Source: XYD1-FULL-44-32 sp964433715
Lineage (GTDB): Bacteria > Patescibacteriota > Minisyncoccia > Phycocordibacterales > XYD1-FULL-46-19
NCBI GenBank assembly: GCA_964433715.1
Contig: CAYSSL010000002.1
Location: forward strand, 1-38,472
Reading direction: 5' to 3'
Length of the DNA stretch: 38,472 nucleotides
Shown: piece after piece, positions 6,023 through 13,415 of the stretch
Layout of the letters: each line of letters opens with the position of its first letter
Numbering within the stretch: position 1 is the first letter of the stretch
The notes under the pieces: model-generated
What the model was told of the DNA's origin: nothing
Seen by the model: the letters and a program-made list of their open reading frames with translations, nothing else
The model's database searches: none
Program-made: the position numbers and the translations under genes

Positions 6023-6526
6023 ATGACACTGGCGACTCATGGCGTAGTGGGGGCAACAATAGCAGTGGTTTGGCCTACCCAACCACTACTGGCCATAGGC
6101 TTAGCTTTTTTAAGCCACTTTCCTTTAGACGCTATTCCACATTGGGATTATCCGATCTCTTCTTTAGATAAAGAAGAGGCAGCTAGAGGTACGGTGAGGA
6201 TGCAGTGGGGCCGAGGGTTTGTGATTGATCTGGTTCGGATCGGTGCTGATGGCTTATTGGGCCTTTTTCTGGCCCTAGTGGTGAGAGAATTGAGCGTTAC
6301 TTATATAAGTTTGTGGTGGGTTATGGCGGGAGCGGTAGCTGGAATGTTGCCGGATGGTCTTCAGTTTGTCTATGGTCGTTTGGGTGGTCGGGTGCTCGGA
6401 TTTATTCAAAGAATTCATAACTTCTTTCATACTAGTTGGCGCTTGAGTGGCCGACCGATAGTTGGTATAGGTTCACAAATTATGCTGGTTGTAGTTATTC
6501 TTGGTTTAGTTGTTTGGCTAGGCTAA
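6023..6526 (+). CDS. YdjM/DUF457-like membrane protein, putative metal-dependent hydrolase
   Basis: 167 residues, several membrane segments. It starts MTLATHGVVGA and has FLSHFPLDAIPHWDY, then LPDGLQFVYGR and IHNFFHTSW. The clustered His and Asp residues next to membrane helices resemble the PF04307 'inner-membrane-associated putative hydrolase' (YdjM) pattern, where they are thought to bind metal. The assignment rests on this pattern only. It follows the CAP gene by five bases and precedes uppP by 15 bases, so it is part of the same run; a role in lipid or envelope metabolism is inference. Confidence 0.6.
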   Translation: MTLATHGVVGATIAVVWPTQPLLAIGLAFLSHFPLDAIPHWDYPISSLDKEEAARGTVRMQWGRGFVIDLVRIGADGLLGLFLALVVRELSVTYISLWWVMAGAVAGMLPDGLQFVYGRLGGRVLGFIQRIHNFFHTSWRLSGRPIVGIGSQIMLVVVILGLVVWLG

Positions 6527-6541
6527 TAATTTAATTATTTT

Positions 6542-7315
6542 ATGGATTTTTTTTCTATTTTTATTTTTAGTCTAGTTGAAGGAGTAACAGAATTTTTGCC
6601 GATCTCTTCTACAGGACATTTAATGTTGGTGGGCCATCTTCTAAAGATCCCGCCTAGTGATTTTTTATCTAGTTTTGAAATATTTATCCAATTGGGTGCC
6701 ATTTTGGCGGTGGTAGTATTGTATTTTAATAAAATAATAAAAAATTTTGCTCTAGTTAAAAAAATTATTATCGCTTTTGTGCCAACAGCCGTGATTGGAT
6801 TTTTGGCATATCCTTTAATAAAAAATTTCTTATTAGAAAGTTTAACAACTGTCGGCTGGGCGCTAATACTTGGTGGTCTAGTCCTGATTGTTTTTGAGTA
6901 TTGGTATATTGGAAAAGATAAAGAGCCTGTTGTTAATCTTGATAGTATTAGCTATAAACAAGCTTTTTTGGTTGGCGTGTTTCAGTCTTTGGCTGTTGTG
7001 CCGGGGGTATCAAGAGCTGGGGCTACGATTGTTGGTGGTTTATTTCTTGGTTTGTCGCGTTCGGCCGTGGTGGAGTTTTCTTTTCTTTTGGCTATTCCCA
7101 CCGTCTTTGCCGCAACCGGTTATGATCTAATAAAAACTGGGCCAACTTTTTCTGTGATGGAATATAATACACTAGCCCTTGGTTTTGTTTTTTCCTTTGT
7201 TTTTGCTATTTTAACGGTTCGCTGGCTGCTCTTTTTTGTCCAAAAGTATGATTTTCGTTGGTTTGGTTTATATCGGGTATTACTGGGTTTAGCTATTCTT
7301 TTTGTGTTCTTGTAA
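6542..7315 (+). CDS. uppP: undecaprenyl-diphosphatase
   Basis: 257 residues, polytopic. It has both BacA/UppP signatures: E13-G-V-T-E-F-L-P-I-S-S-T-G-H26 near the N-terminus and VVPGVSRAGATI at about residue 155. The enzyme removes a phosphate from undecaprenyl pyrophosphate at the membrane, recycling the lipid carrier used for peptidoglycan and other envelope polymers. This matches the wall-synthesis genes elsewhere in the window. Starts at the ATG at 6542; the gap before it is an AT-rich, nearly palindromic stretch. Confidence 0.93.
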   Translation: MDFFSIFIFSLVEGVTEFLPISSTGHLMLVGHLLKIPPSDFLSSFEIFIQLGAILAVVVLYFNKIIKNFALVKKIIIAFVPTAVIGFLAYPLIKNFLLESLTTVGWALILGGLVLIVFEYWYIGKDKEPVVNLDSISYKQAFLVGVFQSLAVVPGVSRAGATIVGGLFLGLSRSAVVEFSFLLAIPTVFAATGYDLIKTGPTFSVMEYNTLALGFVFSFVFAILTVRWLLFFVQKYDFRWFGLYRVLLGLAILFVFL

Positions 7316-7355
7316 GGTTTTTATCCGGTGTTCGTCTATAACGATTGGCATATGA

Positions 7356-7408
7356 TACAATCAAATAAAATGTACTTTTGAGGCTAGGCGTTTACCTAGC
7401 TTAAAGTA
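7356..7408 (+). promoter_or_regulatory. possible promoter and hairpin in the leader of the SIMPL gene
   Basis: The 137-base gap 7316-7452 holds TACAAT (7356-7361) followed by an interrupted hairpin: TACTTT (7373-7378) with AAAGTA (7403-7408), and inside it GCTAGG (7383-7388) with CCTAGC (7395-7400), loop CGTTTA. It starts about five bases after the expected transcription start, so it would sit at the 5' end of the mRNA. No T run follows. Could protect the mRNA end or regulate; unknown. Confidence 0.4.
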
Positions 7409-7452
7409 TGCCGTTTATTAATAAATAAGTAATAAAGATTGAATAAAATTCA

Positions 7453-8226
7453 ATGGATTCACAAATAAAAAATATCTTAGGGATAGTCATAATCGTAACA
7501 CTAGTGGTAGCAGCTGGTTCCGCGATTGTTTTCACTCGTTCTTTTGCTAAGTCGGTTAGTCCGACCGCTAGTCGAAGTTTTTCGGTGACCGGTGAGGGCG
7601 AAATTCAGGCTTCTCCCGATATTGCCGAATTTTCTTTTAGTGTTTTAACCCAAGGTGGTTCTGATCTGACTGCACTGCAAACTCAAAATACCACTAAGGT
7701 TAATGGGGCAATTGAATACCTAAAGACTCAGGGGATTGACCAAAAAGATATTAAAACCTCTGGTTATAATGTAAATCCTCGCTACCAATATTACCCATGC
7801 AATGGAACATCTATCTGTCCTCCAGCCACTATTACTGGTTATGAGGTGAGCCAAACAGTAGAGGTAAAAGTGCGAGACTTTTCTAAAGTTGGCCCACTAC
7901 TTTCTGGGGTAGTAAAAAGTGGAGCTAATTCTGTTTCGGGATTAGTTTTTAGACAAGAAGATGCAGCCTCAGCTCAAAATGAGGCACGCAAGGAGGCGAT
8001 CGCTGAGGCTAAATCACAAGCTAAAGAAATAGCTAAAGCTGGAGGCTTTAGATTGGGTAAGCTGATTTCTATAGAGGAAGCGGGCGGCTACATGCCTATG
8101 TATTCGTATGGTCGCGGAGGGGCTATGGATATGGCTGAGAGTGCTAAGGTGGTGTCAAATCCTACCGTAGAACCGGGTACCAATGAAGTTAGAATGCAGG
8201 TGGTTTTGCGCTACGAAATAAAGTAG
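7453..8226 (+). CDS. SIMPL domain protein (DUF541, PF04402)
   Basis: 257 residues with an N-terminal membrane segment (about 8-29) and then a domain beginning SRSFSVTGEGEIQASPDIAEFSF, the typical SIMPL start (x-V-x-G-x-G-x-x-x-x-x-P-D-x-A). It continues with KVNGAIEYLKTQGI, DIKTSGYNVNPRY and ends EVRMQVVLRYEIK. SIMPL proteins are outside the membrane, form oligomers in known cases, and have no clear activity. Monocistronic: own leader and a strong terminator at 8237-8274. Confidence 0.88.
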   Translation: MDSQIKNILGIVIIVTLVVAAGSAIVFTRSFAKSVSPTASRSFSVTGEGEIQASPDIAEFSFSVLTQGGSDLTALQTQNTTKVNGAIEYLKTQGIDQKDIKTSGYNVNPRYQYYPCNGTSICPPATITGYEVSQTVEVKVRDFSKVGPLLSGVVKSGANSVSGLVFRQEDAASAQNEARKEAIAEAKSQAKEIAKAGGFRLGKLISIEEAGGYMPMYSYGRGGAMDMAESAKVVSNPTVEPGTNEVRMQVVLRYEIK

Positions 8227-8236
8227 GCAAATAAAC

Positions 8237-8274
8237 AAGAAAACAGCCAGCCTAAACCGGCTGGCTGTTTTCTT
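8237..8274 (+). terminator. rho-independent terminator after the SIMPL gene
   Basis: Perfect 16-bp stem: arms 8237-8252 and 8259-8274, loop TAAACC, GC-rich core (CAGCCAGCC) and T-rich 3' end (TTTTCTTT). Confidence 0.9.
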
Positions 8275-8334
8275 TGAAAAATAAAGAAATTGTGTTAAAT
8301 TGTCCGACATTGTGATTGTAAGCTAATTTAATAT

Positions 8335-9765
8335 ATGTATAGAAAGAAAACCAAGATTGTGGCGACCATTGGGCCGGCCACTCAGTCGGAGGAAATGCTG
8401 ACCAAACTTCTTTTGGCCGGCTTAAACATTATGCGTTTAAATTTCTCGCATGGTGATTTTAAAGAGCATCAGACTAAAGTAGACAACCTAAAGAAGGCAA
8501 TTGAAAAAACTGGTTTGCCGGCAGCTATTATGCAAGATCTTGGTGGACCAAAAATTCGCATTGGTGATTTTTCAACCGAATCAATCAATTTAAAAGTTGG
8601 TCAAAAGTTTATTATTACTACTGATCAGGTTGTTGGTGATGAACACCGAGTGTCGGTCAATTATGCCCCTTTACCCAAAGAGGTTAAAAAGGGTAGTTTT
8701 ATTTTGCTGCACGATGGTAAAAAGAAGTTGGAAATTACAGATATAAAAGGCAATGATGTTATTTGTAAGGTTGTTGTGGGTGGTGAGATGAAGGGTCGGC
8801 GGGGGATCAACTTACCGGGGGCTCATTTGTCGATTAGTTCACTTACCGACAAAGACAAAAAAGACTTAACTTTTGGGATTAAGAATAAAGTCGATTTTGT
8901 GGCTTTTTCTTTTGTCCGGCGAGCGGAAGATATTCGTGAACTGCGTCGCTTGCTAGAAAAGGCTAAATCTAAAGCTAAAATAATTGCCAAACTGGAAGAT
9001 GTGGAAGGTTTGGAAAACTTGGATGAAATAATTGATCTGGTGGATGGGGTAATGGTCGCTCGCGGTGATATGGCGATTGAAATTGGGATTGAAAATGTAC
9101 CAATGGTCCAAAAGATGATTATTAACAAGTGTAATCAGCAGGGTAAATTTGTGATTACCGCGACTCATATGTTGGAGTCAATGATTAAAAATCCTGTACC
9201 AACACGGGCAGAAGTTTCTGATATTGCTAATGCAATATTTGATGGTACTGACGCTATTATGTTGTCCGAGGAGACAACTCTCGGAGAACATCCGGTGGCA
9301 GCAGTAGAGGTTATGACGAAGGTGGCTGAAAAAACTGAAAATCATGAAATGTATCGTCATATGATTGCTGATATGCAAAAACTAAAGCATGAAAGTATTG
9401 GTTCTCGAGTGTCTGATGCGGTTACTAACGAAGCGGTGGATATCGCCAACGCAGTAAAGGCAAAGGCGATTATTGCTTTAACTAATTCTGGCTTTACGGC
9501 TAAAATGATTTCTCGTTATAAACCATTTCAGCCGATACTGGCTTTTACACCCAATCCAGTTACTGCTCGTCAGCTTTTACTATCTTTTGGAGTTGTGCCG
9601 GTAGAAATAAACAAATTTAAGAGTTTTAGAGAAGTATTACCTCTCATTCGTTCTCATTGTATTAAGGAAAAATTGGTAAAGAAGGGTGATAAGGTAGTAA
9701 TTTCTGTTGGTTATCCTTTTGGTCAGTCTATTGACACCAATATGATATTGGTGGAAACCATTTAA
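8335..9765 (+). CDS. pyk: pyruvate kinase
   Basis: 476 residues, normal length. N-terminus RKKTKIVATIGPATQSEEML, then IMRLNFSHGDF, IMQDLGGPKIRIGDF, VDFVAFSFVRRAEDI, AKLEDVEGLENLDEI and GVMVARGDMAIEIG, all standard landmarks of the TIM barrel and its Mg/ADP/PEP site, followed by the regulatory C-terminal domain ending VISVGYPFGQSIDTN. The family's LSGETA segment reads LSEETTLGE here. It makes ATP and pyruvate from phosphoenolpyruvate in glycolysis. The 60-base gap upstream contains TAATTT (8324-8329) five bases from the ATG, a weak leaderless-type -10. Confidence 0.96.
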   Translation: MYRKKTKIVATIGPATQSEEMLTKLLLAGLNIMRLNFSHGDFKEHQTKVDNLKKAIEKTGLPAAIMQDLGGPKIRIGDFSTESINLKVGQKFIITTDQVVGDEHRVSVNYAPLPKEVKKGSFILLHDGKKKLEITDIKGNDVICKVVVGGEMKGRRGINLPGAHLSISSLTDKDKKDLTFGIKNKVDFVAFSFVRRAEDIRELRRLLEKAKSKAKIIAKLEDVEGLENLDEIIDLVDGVMVARGDMAIEIGIENVPMVQKMIINKCNQQGKFVITATHMLESMIKNPVPTRAEVSDIANAIFDGTDAIMLSEETTLGEHPVAAVEVMTKVAEKTENHEMYRHMIADMQKLKHESIGSRVSDAVTNEAVDIANAVKAKAIIALTNSGFTAKMISRYKPFQPILAFTPNPVTARQLLLSFGVVPVEINKFKSFREVLPLIRSHCIKEKLVKKGDKVVISVGYPFGQSIDTNMILVETI

Positions 9766-9775
9766 GATTTTCTGA

Positions 9776-10015
9776 ATGTATATCAGAGTTAAAGTAAAGG
9801 CGGGGGCAAGACGGGACGAAATTAAGTTGATTGGTAGTGATAGGTTAGAAATATCGGTCAAAGAAAAAGCAAGACAAGGCCTGGCAAACAGTCAGGTTTT
9901 GTCTCTTGTGGCCGAGTGGTATGGGTGTTTGGTGGCTGAGGTGCACCTTGTGAGGGGAAAGACTACCCCCAATAAGATATTTGAAATAAAGTCTGATCTT
10001 GTAAAGATTGGCTAG
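9776..10015 (+). CDS. DUF167 / YggU family protein
   Basis: 79 residues. Sequence MYIRVKVKAGARRDEIKLI then LEISVKEKARQGLANSQVLSLVAEWYG and VRGKTTPNKIFEI matches the small alpha/beta DUF167 (PF02594, UPF0235) fold: V-x-V-K-x-x-A-x-x-x-x-V, A-x-x-G-x-A-N, and G-x-x-x-x-x-K. No activity is established. It follows pyk by ten bases and is probably transcribed with it. Confidence 0.85.
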   Translation: MYIRVKVKAGARRDEIKLIGSDRLEISVKEKARQGLANSQVLSLVAEWYGCLVAEVHLVRGKTTPNKIFEIKSDLVKIG

Positions 10016-10037
10016 TAGCGCCGTCTTAAAAGGGTAG

Positions 10038-10043
10038 TATAAT
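10038..10043 (+). promoter_or_regulatory. -10 box of the hibernation factor gene
   Basis: TATAAT at 10038-10043 in the 69-base gap before the ATG at 10085. No convincing -35 at the expected spacing. Leader of about 35 bases. Confidence 0.45.
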
Positions 10044-10084
10044 GAAGTGAGAAATGTCTTTTTATTACTCTTAACGCCATTGTC

Positions 10085-10447
10085 ATGAAAACAAATGTTA
10101 AGACTACAAATATTGAGTTGACCCCAGCTATTGACCAGTATCTTAAGTATAAGTTGTCTAAAATAAAGAAGTATCTTGATGAGTCTTTGGGTGAAGCGAT
10201 GGTTGATGTGGAAATAGGTAAAATTACCGAACACCACAAACAGGGACAGTTGTTTAAGGCGGAGATAAATTTGGTTGTCCCTGGTCAATCTTTACGCCGA
10301 GCAGATGTACAAGGTTTTGATCTTTATACCGCTATAATTGAAGCCCGAGATGAAATAGTGCTTCAAGTTAAATCCACCCATCAAAAACAAGCGACTTTGT
10401 TTAGACGAGGGGCCCGCCAAATTAAAGCGATGATGAAAAGATCCTAA
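10085..10447 (+). CDS. hpf: ribosome hibernation promoting factor, short HPF/RaiA type
   Basis: 120 residues. It starts MKTNVKTTNIELTPAIDQYLKYKLSKI, the beta-alpha start of the HPF/YfiA fold with the 'N-I-E-L-T-P-A-I' segment, then VDVEIGKITEHHKQGQLFKAEINL and DLYTAIIEARDEIVLQV, ending with a basic helix QIKAMMKRS. It lacks the C-terminal dimerisation domain of long HPF, so it is a short form. The family binds the 30S mRNA channel and silences ribosomes in poor growth. Own promoter box at 10038-10043. Confidence 0.88.
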   Translation: MKTNVKTTNIELTPAIDQYLKYKLSKIKKYLDESLGEAMVDVEIGKITEHHKQGQLFKAEINLVVPGQSLRRADVQGFDLYTAIIEARDEIVLQVKSTHQKQATLFRRGARQIKAMMKRS

Positions 10448-10449
10448 AC

Positions 10450-10478
10450 TTGACTGAGTTTTTATTAAAAAATTTATT
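10450..10478 (+). promoter_or_regulatory. possible promoter of the cyclophilin gene
   Basis: TTGACT (10450-10455), 17 bases, then TTTATT (10473-10478), ahead of the ATG at 10490. Good -35, mediocre -10. Confidence 0.4.
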
Positions 10479-10489
10479 TAATCAAACTG

Positions 10490-11146
10490 ATGACTAAAAG
10501 TACGATGTGGGCGATTTTGGTTGTTGTTGCTGTCGGGGCTCTGGTGTTAATTGGTCTTATTAATAAAAAAGATAATATAAAAATAATGGACGAGACAAGT
10601 AATAATACTGCTACTACCACTACTACTGACGCTTATAAGGCTAATCCGGTGGCGGTTTTTGACACCAACCAAGGTACTTTTGAGATAGAGCTACAACTAG
10701 ATAAAATGCCAATAACGGCTGGTAATTTTATAAAGCTAGCTGAAAACGACTTCTATGATGGTACTAGTTTTCACCGAGTGATTAAGGATTTTATGATCCA
10801 AGGAGGGGACCCTCTAACCAAAAGCCAGCCCGAAAATGTGGCTGTTCATGGTACTGGTGGGCCTGGCTATGCGATAACTGATGAGTTTGTAGCGGGTCAA
10901 TCTAATGTTCGGGGGACCATTTCCATGGCTAATTCTGGGCCAAATTCTGGGGGCAGTCAGTTTTTTATCAATCTAGTAGACAATACATATCTAGATTTTG
11001 ACAACCCAATGAGCCAAGGCAAACATCCAGTTTTTGGCAAGGTGGTAAGTGGGATGGAGGTGGTAGATAAAATTGGTCAAGTTCAAACTGGAGCGGGGGA
11101 TAGGCCGGTGGAGAAGGTGGTCATAAATAAAATCACAATCAGATAA
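10490..11146 (+). CDS. membrane-anchored cyclophilin-type peptidyl-prolyl cis-trans isomerase
   Basis: 218 residues: membrane segment at about 7-23, a Thr/Asn-rich linker (NNTATTTTTDA), then a complete cyclophilin domain of about 165 residues. Landmarks: FDTNQGTFEIEL, SFHRVIKDFMIQGGDP with the catalytic Arg and the Phe/Gln of the active site, GTISMANSGPNSGGSQFFI, and HPVFGKVVSGMEVVDKI. It should sit outside the membrane and speed proline isomerisation in secreted or membrane proteins. Such export-side folding helpers fit the many surface proteins of this organism. Confidence 0.93.
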   Translation: MTKSTMWAILVVVAVGALVLIGLINKKDNIKIMDETSNNTATTTTTDAYKANPVAVFDTNQGTFEIELQLDKMPITAGNFIKLAENDFYDGTSFHRVIKDFMIQGGDPLTKSQPENVAVHGTGGPGYAITDEFVAGQSNVRGTISMANSGPNSGGSQFFINLVDNTYLDFDNPMSQGKHPVFGKVVSGMEVVDKIGQVQTGAGDRPVEKVVINKITIR

Positions 11147-11200
11147 ATTAAGTTTTCAACAGTTTTATTCGAAAAGCTAAAATTAAATTTTAAAAAAGAT

Positions 11201-11206
11201 TATAAT
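11201..11206 (+). promoter_or_regulatory. -10 box of the 18-residue peptide transcript
   Basis: TATAAT at 11201-11206 in the 102-base gap after the cyclophilin gene; expected start near 11213, leader of about 36 bases before the ATG at 11249. No good -35. Confidence 0.5.
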
Positions 11207-11248
11207 AGGACTAGTAGGTGGTATTTATTAATCTTAAAATAAAAATTT

Positions 11249-11305
11249 ATGGCTAAAAGTGGCGATCGCGCTAAGCGCGAAAAAAAGAAACCAAAGAAGA
11301 AATAA
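11249..11305 (+). CDS. 18-residue lysine-rich peptide
   Basis: ATG at 11249 opens MAKSGDRAKREKKKPKKK and stops at TAA 11303-11305. Ten of 18 residues are Lys or Arg. The frame lies in a compact unit: a TATAAT box at 11201-11206, a short leader, the frame, and a perfect 25-bp hairpin whose left arm starts within the stop codon. Start and stop lie exactly between promoter and terminator, which argues for a real short gene; alternatively the transcript is a small RNA and the frame is incidental. A basic peptide like this could bind RNA or DNA; that is inference. Confidence 0.5.
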   Translation: MAKSGDRAKREKKKPKKK

Positions 11306-11356
11306 ATTACAACCAAAAAAGCTCTGGCCTAGCCAGAGCTTTTTTGGTTGTAATTT
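11304..11356 (+). terminator. perfect 25-bp terminator hairpin
   Basis: Arms 11304-11328 and 11332-11356 are exact reverse complements around the loop CTA. The core GCTCTGGC is GC-rich and is followed by TTTTTT, so it can act as an intrinsic terminator; the stem then continues through the T run, which is longer than needed. It overlaps the stop codon upstream and the -35 region of the next gene downstream. Confidence 0.88.
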
Positions 11357-11383
11357 GCGTTCTTGATTAAGCTGGTTTAGTAT
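11355..11383 (+). promoter_or_regulatory. leaderless-type promoter of the beta-propeller gene
   Basis: TTGCGT (11355-11360), 17 bases, TAGTAT (11378-11383), then seven bases to the TTG start at 11391. The geometry puts the RNA start at or next to the TTG and supports that start codon. Confidence 0.45.
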
Positions 11384-11390
11384 TGGAATA

Positions 11391-13415
11391 TTGGAAAAAA
11401 TTAATCCACGATCTAATTTTAAGGCTAGCCTTAGTGGTATTACTTCTAGGGGGTATTTTGTGTGTGTTTTGGCAATCATTACCCTGATTATTGGGGTAAG
11501 CTATTTTGTTTTCAATGGTAATTTTAGTAATTATAATCAGTTTTTAAGCCCAAAATCTTTTTCGGTTGTAAAAAAGTTTCCGGATTTTAGTAATTATAGT
11601 GGCTGGAGAGATATAAAATTAGATTCACAAGATCCTTCTTCAATTTGGATCTTGGGTGGTGGAATACTCCACTATGATCTCAAGAAAAATGTGGTGAATA
11701 AAATTTTGGCAGGAGATGATGGAGTTCAGGATGTGCCGATATCAATTGTGCATATTGGCGATAATTTATTCTATAGTTTTCAGGGTGGAATAGAAAAAAT
11801 AAACTTAAAAAATGGTAAGACTAAATTGTATGGACAAAAAAATGGTTTGGTGTCCGAAAGTAATGTTTATCTCCATCTGGATCCTTATGATAACGATGTT
11901 ATCTGGATAGGAACTTTTAAGGGATTAAGTAAATTTAGTATTTCCAAAGAAACTTTTACAAATTTCACCGATCAAATTGGTACCAATTCAACTCATTTTG
12001 GTATTGATGACAACGTTAGAGTGGGTAAGGATTATGTTTGGGTGGTAGTATCTGCCAATGCCTATAGTGAGGGTGGTATTGCGCGTTATGATAAGCGCCA
12101 AAAAGAATGGAAAGCTTGGGGTCCAGAATATTTTGGCAGTGTCGGTCGCGTTGATATTATGGCGTTTGATATTGATGAGGAAAAAGCTTTTGCTTTTGTT
12201 TCTGATTCAGATAACATTTTTGAATATGATCCAGTGACCAATTCTTGGCAAACTATTTATGATGGTGATCGGATGGTGTCAAATTTTTCTTTTTTAGTTT
12301 TTGCTAATAATCGAGTTTATTTTGCCGAAGATGATGTAAAAAACTCAAAAATGATGAATATTAAGTATGTTGATTTAAAAACTAATAAATCTTTAATTTG
12401 GCGCAATTTACCACGTGGTAATTTTGATGTTGATAAATCTGAAAAGCGAGCGATTATCTCATTTTATTCGTATGAGCGTAATTTGTCGGATCATAAATTG
12501 GGAGTAATTGATTTTAAAGATTTATCAACCACTGATTATTTAGTGGACATAAAGGATGACAATCGTCTCATATTTAACGAATCTTTCAAAGATGTTGTAT
12601 TGTTTGAGACTCGTGGTTTTTTATATCTTTACAATAAAAAAAGTAATATCGTAAACAAGATTCCCGAAATCAATTTAGATAGTAACTCTTTGTTCGCTGA
12701 GATGGTTGATGACAAGCTCATTATTTTTAATCTAGATATTCAAGAAATTGGATGGATGGGCGATAAACCAAATACTATTTATGTGATTGATCCTATTAGT
12801 TTAGAGGTTGAGAATAAAGCCGTTATTAATTCTGGTGAATATGATAATATTTCTTACGATAAAGAAATAAAGGAGTTAATCCTTAGTAAAATTCAAGGTC
12901 CAAATAAAATTATTATGTACCACATATCTTCAACTAAGGTCTTAGAGGCTGTGGGTGATAATAAGCTAGATAACGATGAACTGATGATTGTACCCGAAGC
13001 CGAACATTCTAAGTATTATGGCGTGGGTAAAAATTCTCTAGATGTTTTACTTGATGATGGCGTTACGGTGAGAGCCCCGATGTATGTTAATGGTGACACC
13101 TTCCAACTTGTGGTTACTAAAGATGGGATAAATTCCTCATCCTCGCCAATCATGGTTGCTCCCGCTCGTATTAGTCCTTTTGGTTATCCATCAAGTATTG
13201 ATATTAAAACAATAGATTTAGATGATAAAAATTCTTCGGTGGTTTGGGTTGGGACAGATCGTGGTCTAGTTCGTTATGATATTAATAATCGTGAACAACG
13301 ACTTTTTACAATTGAGGATGGTCTAATTGGTGATGATATATTAAAGATTGATGCTGGTGAGCGGTTTATTATTAAACACACTGTTGGGGTCTATGTTTAC
13401 GATATAAAGGATTAG
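11391..13415 (+). CDS. membrane-anchored beta-propeller protein (two-component 'Reg_prop'-like repeats, no kinase)
   Basis: 674 residues with a TTG start; no ATG is available near the N-terminus and the promoter geometry fits. One membrane segment at about residues 22-41, then a long extracytoplasmic part of repeated beta blades. Blades with the propeller signature include VIWIGTFKGLSKFSI (about 165-180) and VVWVGTDRGLVRYDINN near the end, the W-[IV]-G-T-x-x-G-L-x-x-[YF] pattern of sensor histidine kinase periplasmic propellers. No kinase, output or enzymatic domain follows. Probably a surface binding or sensing protein; ligand unknown. Its stop overlaps the convergent fmt stop by four bases. 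Confidence 0.75.
   Translation: MEKINPRSNFKASLSGITSRGYFVCVLAIITLIIGVSYFVFNGNFSNYNQFLSPKSFSVVKKFPDFSNYSGWRDIKLDSQDPSSIWILGGGILHYDLKKNVVNKILAGDDGVQDVPISIVHIGDNLFYSFQGGIEKINLKNGKTKLYGQKNGLVSESNVYLHLDPYDNDVIWIGTFKGLSKFSISKETFTNFTDQIGTNSTHFGIDDNVRVGKDYVWVVVSANAYSEGGIARYDKRQKEWKAWGPEYFGSVGRVDIMAFDIDEEKAFAFVSDSDNIFEYDPVTNSWQTIYDGDRMVSNFSFLVFANNRVYFAEDDVKNSKMMNIKYVDLKTNKSLIWRNLPRGNFDVDKSEKRAIISFYSYERNLSDHKLGVIDFKDLSTTDYLVDIKDDNRLIFNESFKDVVLFETRGFLYLYNKKSNIVNKIPEINLDSNSLFAEMVDDKLIIFNLDIQEIGWMGDKPNTIYVIDPISLEVENKAVINSGEYDNISYDKEIKELILSKIQGPNKIIMYHISSTKVLEAVGDNKLDNDELMIVPEAEHSKYYGVGKNSLDVLLDDGVTVRAPMYVNGDTFQLVVTKDGINSSSSPIMVAPARISPFGYPSSIDIKTIDLDDKNSSVVWVGTDRGLVRYDINNREQRLFTIEDGLIGDDILKIDAGERFIIKHTVGVYVYDIKD

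Noticed and set aside
9845..10288. 147-codon minus-strand frame across DUF167 and hpf
   Set aside because: Runs opposite two recognised genes and their intergenic promoter; composition is that of an antisense shadow.
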